From the NCBI GenBank assembly GCA_003525075.1, contig DQFO01000006.1, positions 1 through 64,000 on the forward strand: a stretch of DNA of 64,000 bases, given 5' to 3'. The DNA is from Clostridiales bacterium (GTDB lineage: Bacteria; Bacillota; Clostridia; TANB77; CAG-508). The notes under the pieces were generated by a model. It was not told the DNA's origin. It was given only the letters and a program-made list of their open reading frames with translations, and did no database searches. Positions 63,236-64,000 of this stretch are shown piece after piece. How positions within the stretch are numbered: the stretch's first letter is position 1; every line of letters begins with the position of its first letter. The translations under genes and the position numbers were made by a program.

Positions 63236-63291
63236 AATTTTTATAGATTGATATACTTATACATGAAAAACAATAAGGAGGAAAAATTAAA

Positions 63292-64000
63292 GTGAATAAC
63301 AACAAAAAGCTAAAAATGAAAGAAGTCGGAAATGAATATATGGAACAATATAACGATCTTTTAAGATATGTTTTTCAAGTGACTGATCAAGAATTAGATT
63401 CGATTGATTGGGAAGAAAAAGAAATAATTAGAGCAAAATTTCCTACATTTCAAAGAGCAGAAGTAATTGGCTGGTTTGACGGAGATACATTAGTATCACA
63501 AGTTGCGGTATATCCAATGAAAATAAGAATATTTAATAAAACATATAATATGGGAGGACTTACAGGAGTAGGAACATATCCTGAATATTCAAATCAAGGA
63601 TTAATGCACAAATTATTAGAAACAGCATTGAAGAAAATGAAAGAAAATGGTCAATATATTTCATATTTATATCCATATTCTATACCATATTATAGAAGAA
63701 AAGGTTGGGAAATCGTGTCAAATAAAATTACATATGAAATAAGTGATTACCAATTACCTAAAAATCATCAAGTGTCAGGAAATGTAAAAAGAGTAAAATA
63801 TGATAGTGAAGAACTAAAAGAAACTTATGAAAAATTTGCAATGCACACAAATGGAGCTATTTTAAGAGATGATTTAGCCTGGAATGAATACTGGTTATGG
63901 GATCCTGATGATATGATGGCAGCAATTTATTATAATAAAAATGGTGAACCAGATGGATATGTTATATATTGGATATCTGAAGAAATATTTCATATAAAAG
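63292..64000 (+). CDS. Eis-like GNAT acetyltransferase, 3'-truncated by the window edge
   Basis: A GTG-started frame at 63292 behind AAGGAGG (63275-63281), open to the end of the window (236 residues). The N-terminal GNAT domain shows WFDGDTLVSQVAVYPMKIRIFNKTYNMGGLTGVGTYPEYSNQGLMHKLLETAL, in which VGTYPEYSNQGLMHKL is the acetyl-CoA motif of the Eis-type (GCN5-related, DUF4111-like) acetyltransferases, followed by SYLYPYSIPYYRRKGWEIVSNKITYEI. Eis-type enzymes acetylate amines, including aminoglycosides in some species; this one cannot be assigned a substrate. Confidence 0.85.
   Translation, partial: MNNNKKLKMKEVGNEYMEQYNDLLRYVFQVTDQELDSIDWEEKEIIRAKFPTFQRAEVIGWFDGDTLVSQVAVYPMKIRIFNKTYNMGGLTGVGTYPEYSNQGLMHKLLETALKKMKENGQYISYLYPYSIPYYRRKGWEIVSNKITYEISDYQLPKNHQVSGNVKRVKYDSEELKETYEKFAMHTNGAILRDDLAWNEYWLWDPDDMMAAIYYNKNGEPDGYVIYWISEEIFHIK

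Overview
The window is a very AT-rich chromosomal segment from an endospore-forming member of the Clostridia, probably an uncultured gut lineage. Four observations support this: overwhelming use of A/T-ending codons, strong AGGAGG-type ribosome binding sites, sporulation and germination genes (yabP, yabQ, CotF-like coat proteins, a GerA/SpoVAF-type germinant receptor subunit, dipicolinate synthase subunit B), and anaerobe-type oxygen defence (rubrerythrin). The first ~0.88 kb, the 5' part of the truncated valS, has clearly GC-richer codon usage than everything after it. That points to a contig misjoin or an intragenic recombination.

Layout. (1) 1-4.8 kb: valS, yabP-yabQ-divIC and rho. (2) 4.8-7.1 kb: two small CotF-like coat genes, a membrane-anchored Ig-like protein, and an FtsH-like AAA protein that has lost the protease core and carries Arg for Gly in Walker A. 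(3) 7.1-18 kb: a defence/accessory island. It has a four-gene Wadjet (JetABCD)-type SMC system in the order jetD-jetA-jetB-jetC, a radical SAM enzyme, a LysR regulator, and a type III toxin-antitoxin locus of the CptIN kind with promoter, two ~50-nt RNA repeats, terminator and endoribonuclease toxin. (4) 17.8-26.2 kb: rubrerythrin, spore germination protein, transglutaminase-like protein, prfB with its +1 programmed frameshift, a short aspartate kinase and a Ca2+-type P-ATPase. (5) 26.3-28.9 kb: a Cd/Zn efflux operon (ArsR/CadC-like repressor, free-standing HMA protein, CadA-like ATPase) with a visible double operator. (6) 29-42.5 kb: orphan genes, an FAD-dependent dehydrogenase, 6S RNA, class A PBP, cysS, argS, rsmA, fmt, and two lipoprotein-region genes of foreign composition. 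(7) 42.4-51.2 kb: a LytTR regulator module and two fused ATPase-permease ABC proteins with an OmpR/HK two-component system. (8) 51.3-56.8 kb: papain-like hydrolase, dpaB, a Xer-type recombinase, a QueH-GNAT fusion, and a small array of bactofilin-like beta-helix genes including one decayed copy. (9) 56.9-59.9 kb: a copper operon (csoR, a 41-residue cupredoxin-like mini-ORF, copZ, copA) with a CsoR operator inside the promoter spacer. (10) 59.9-64 kb: a transglutaminase-like protein, an internally deleted ttcA-like pseudogene, a coiled-coil protein with exact 18-residue repeats, and the start of an Eis-like acetyltransferase.

The most notable unexplained structure is a family of three dispersed non-coding repeats (near 16.0, 26.2 and 56.0 kb). 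They share a ~55-nt core that folds as a long hairpin, flanked by two more hairpins whose sequences differ between copies while the pairing is kept. No tRNA, rRNA or CRISPR array was recognised. All family assignments come from reading motifs by eye; no database search was run.
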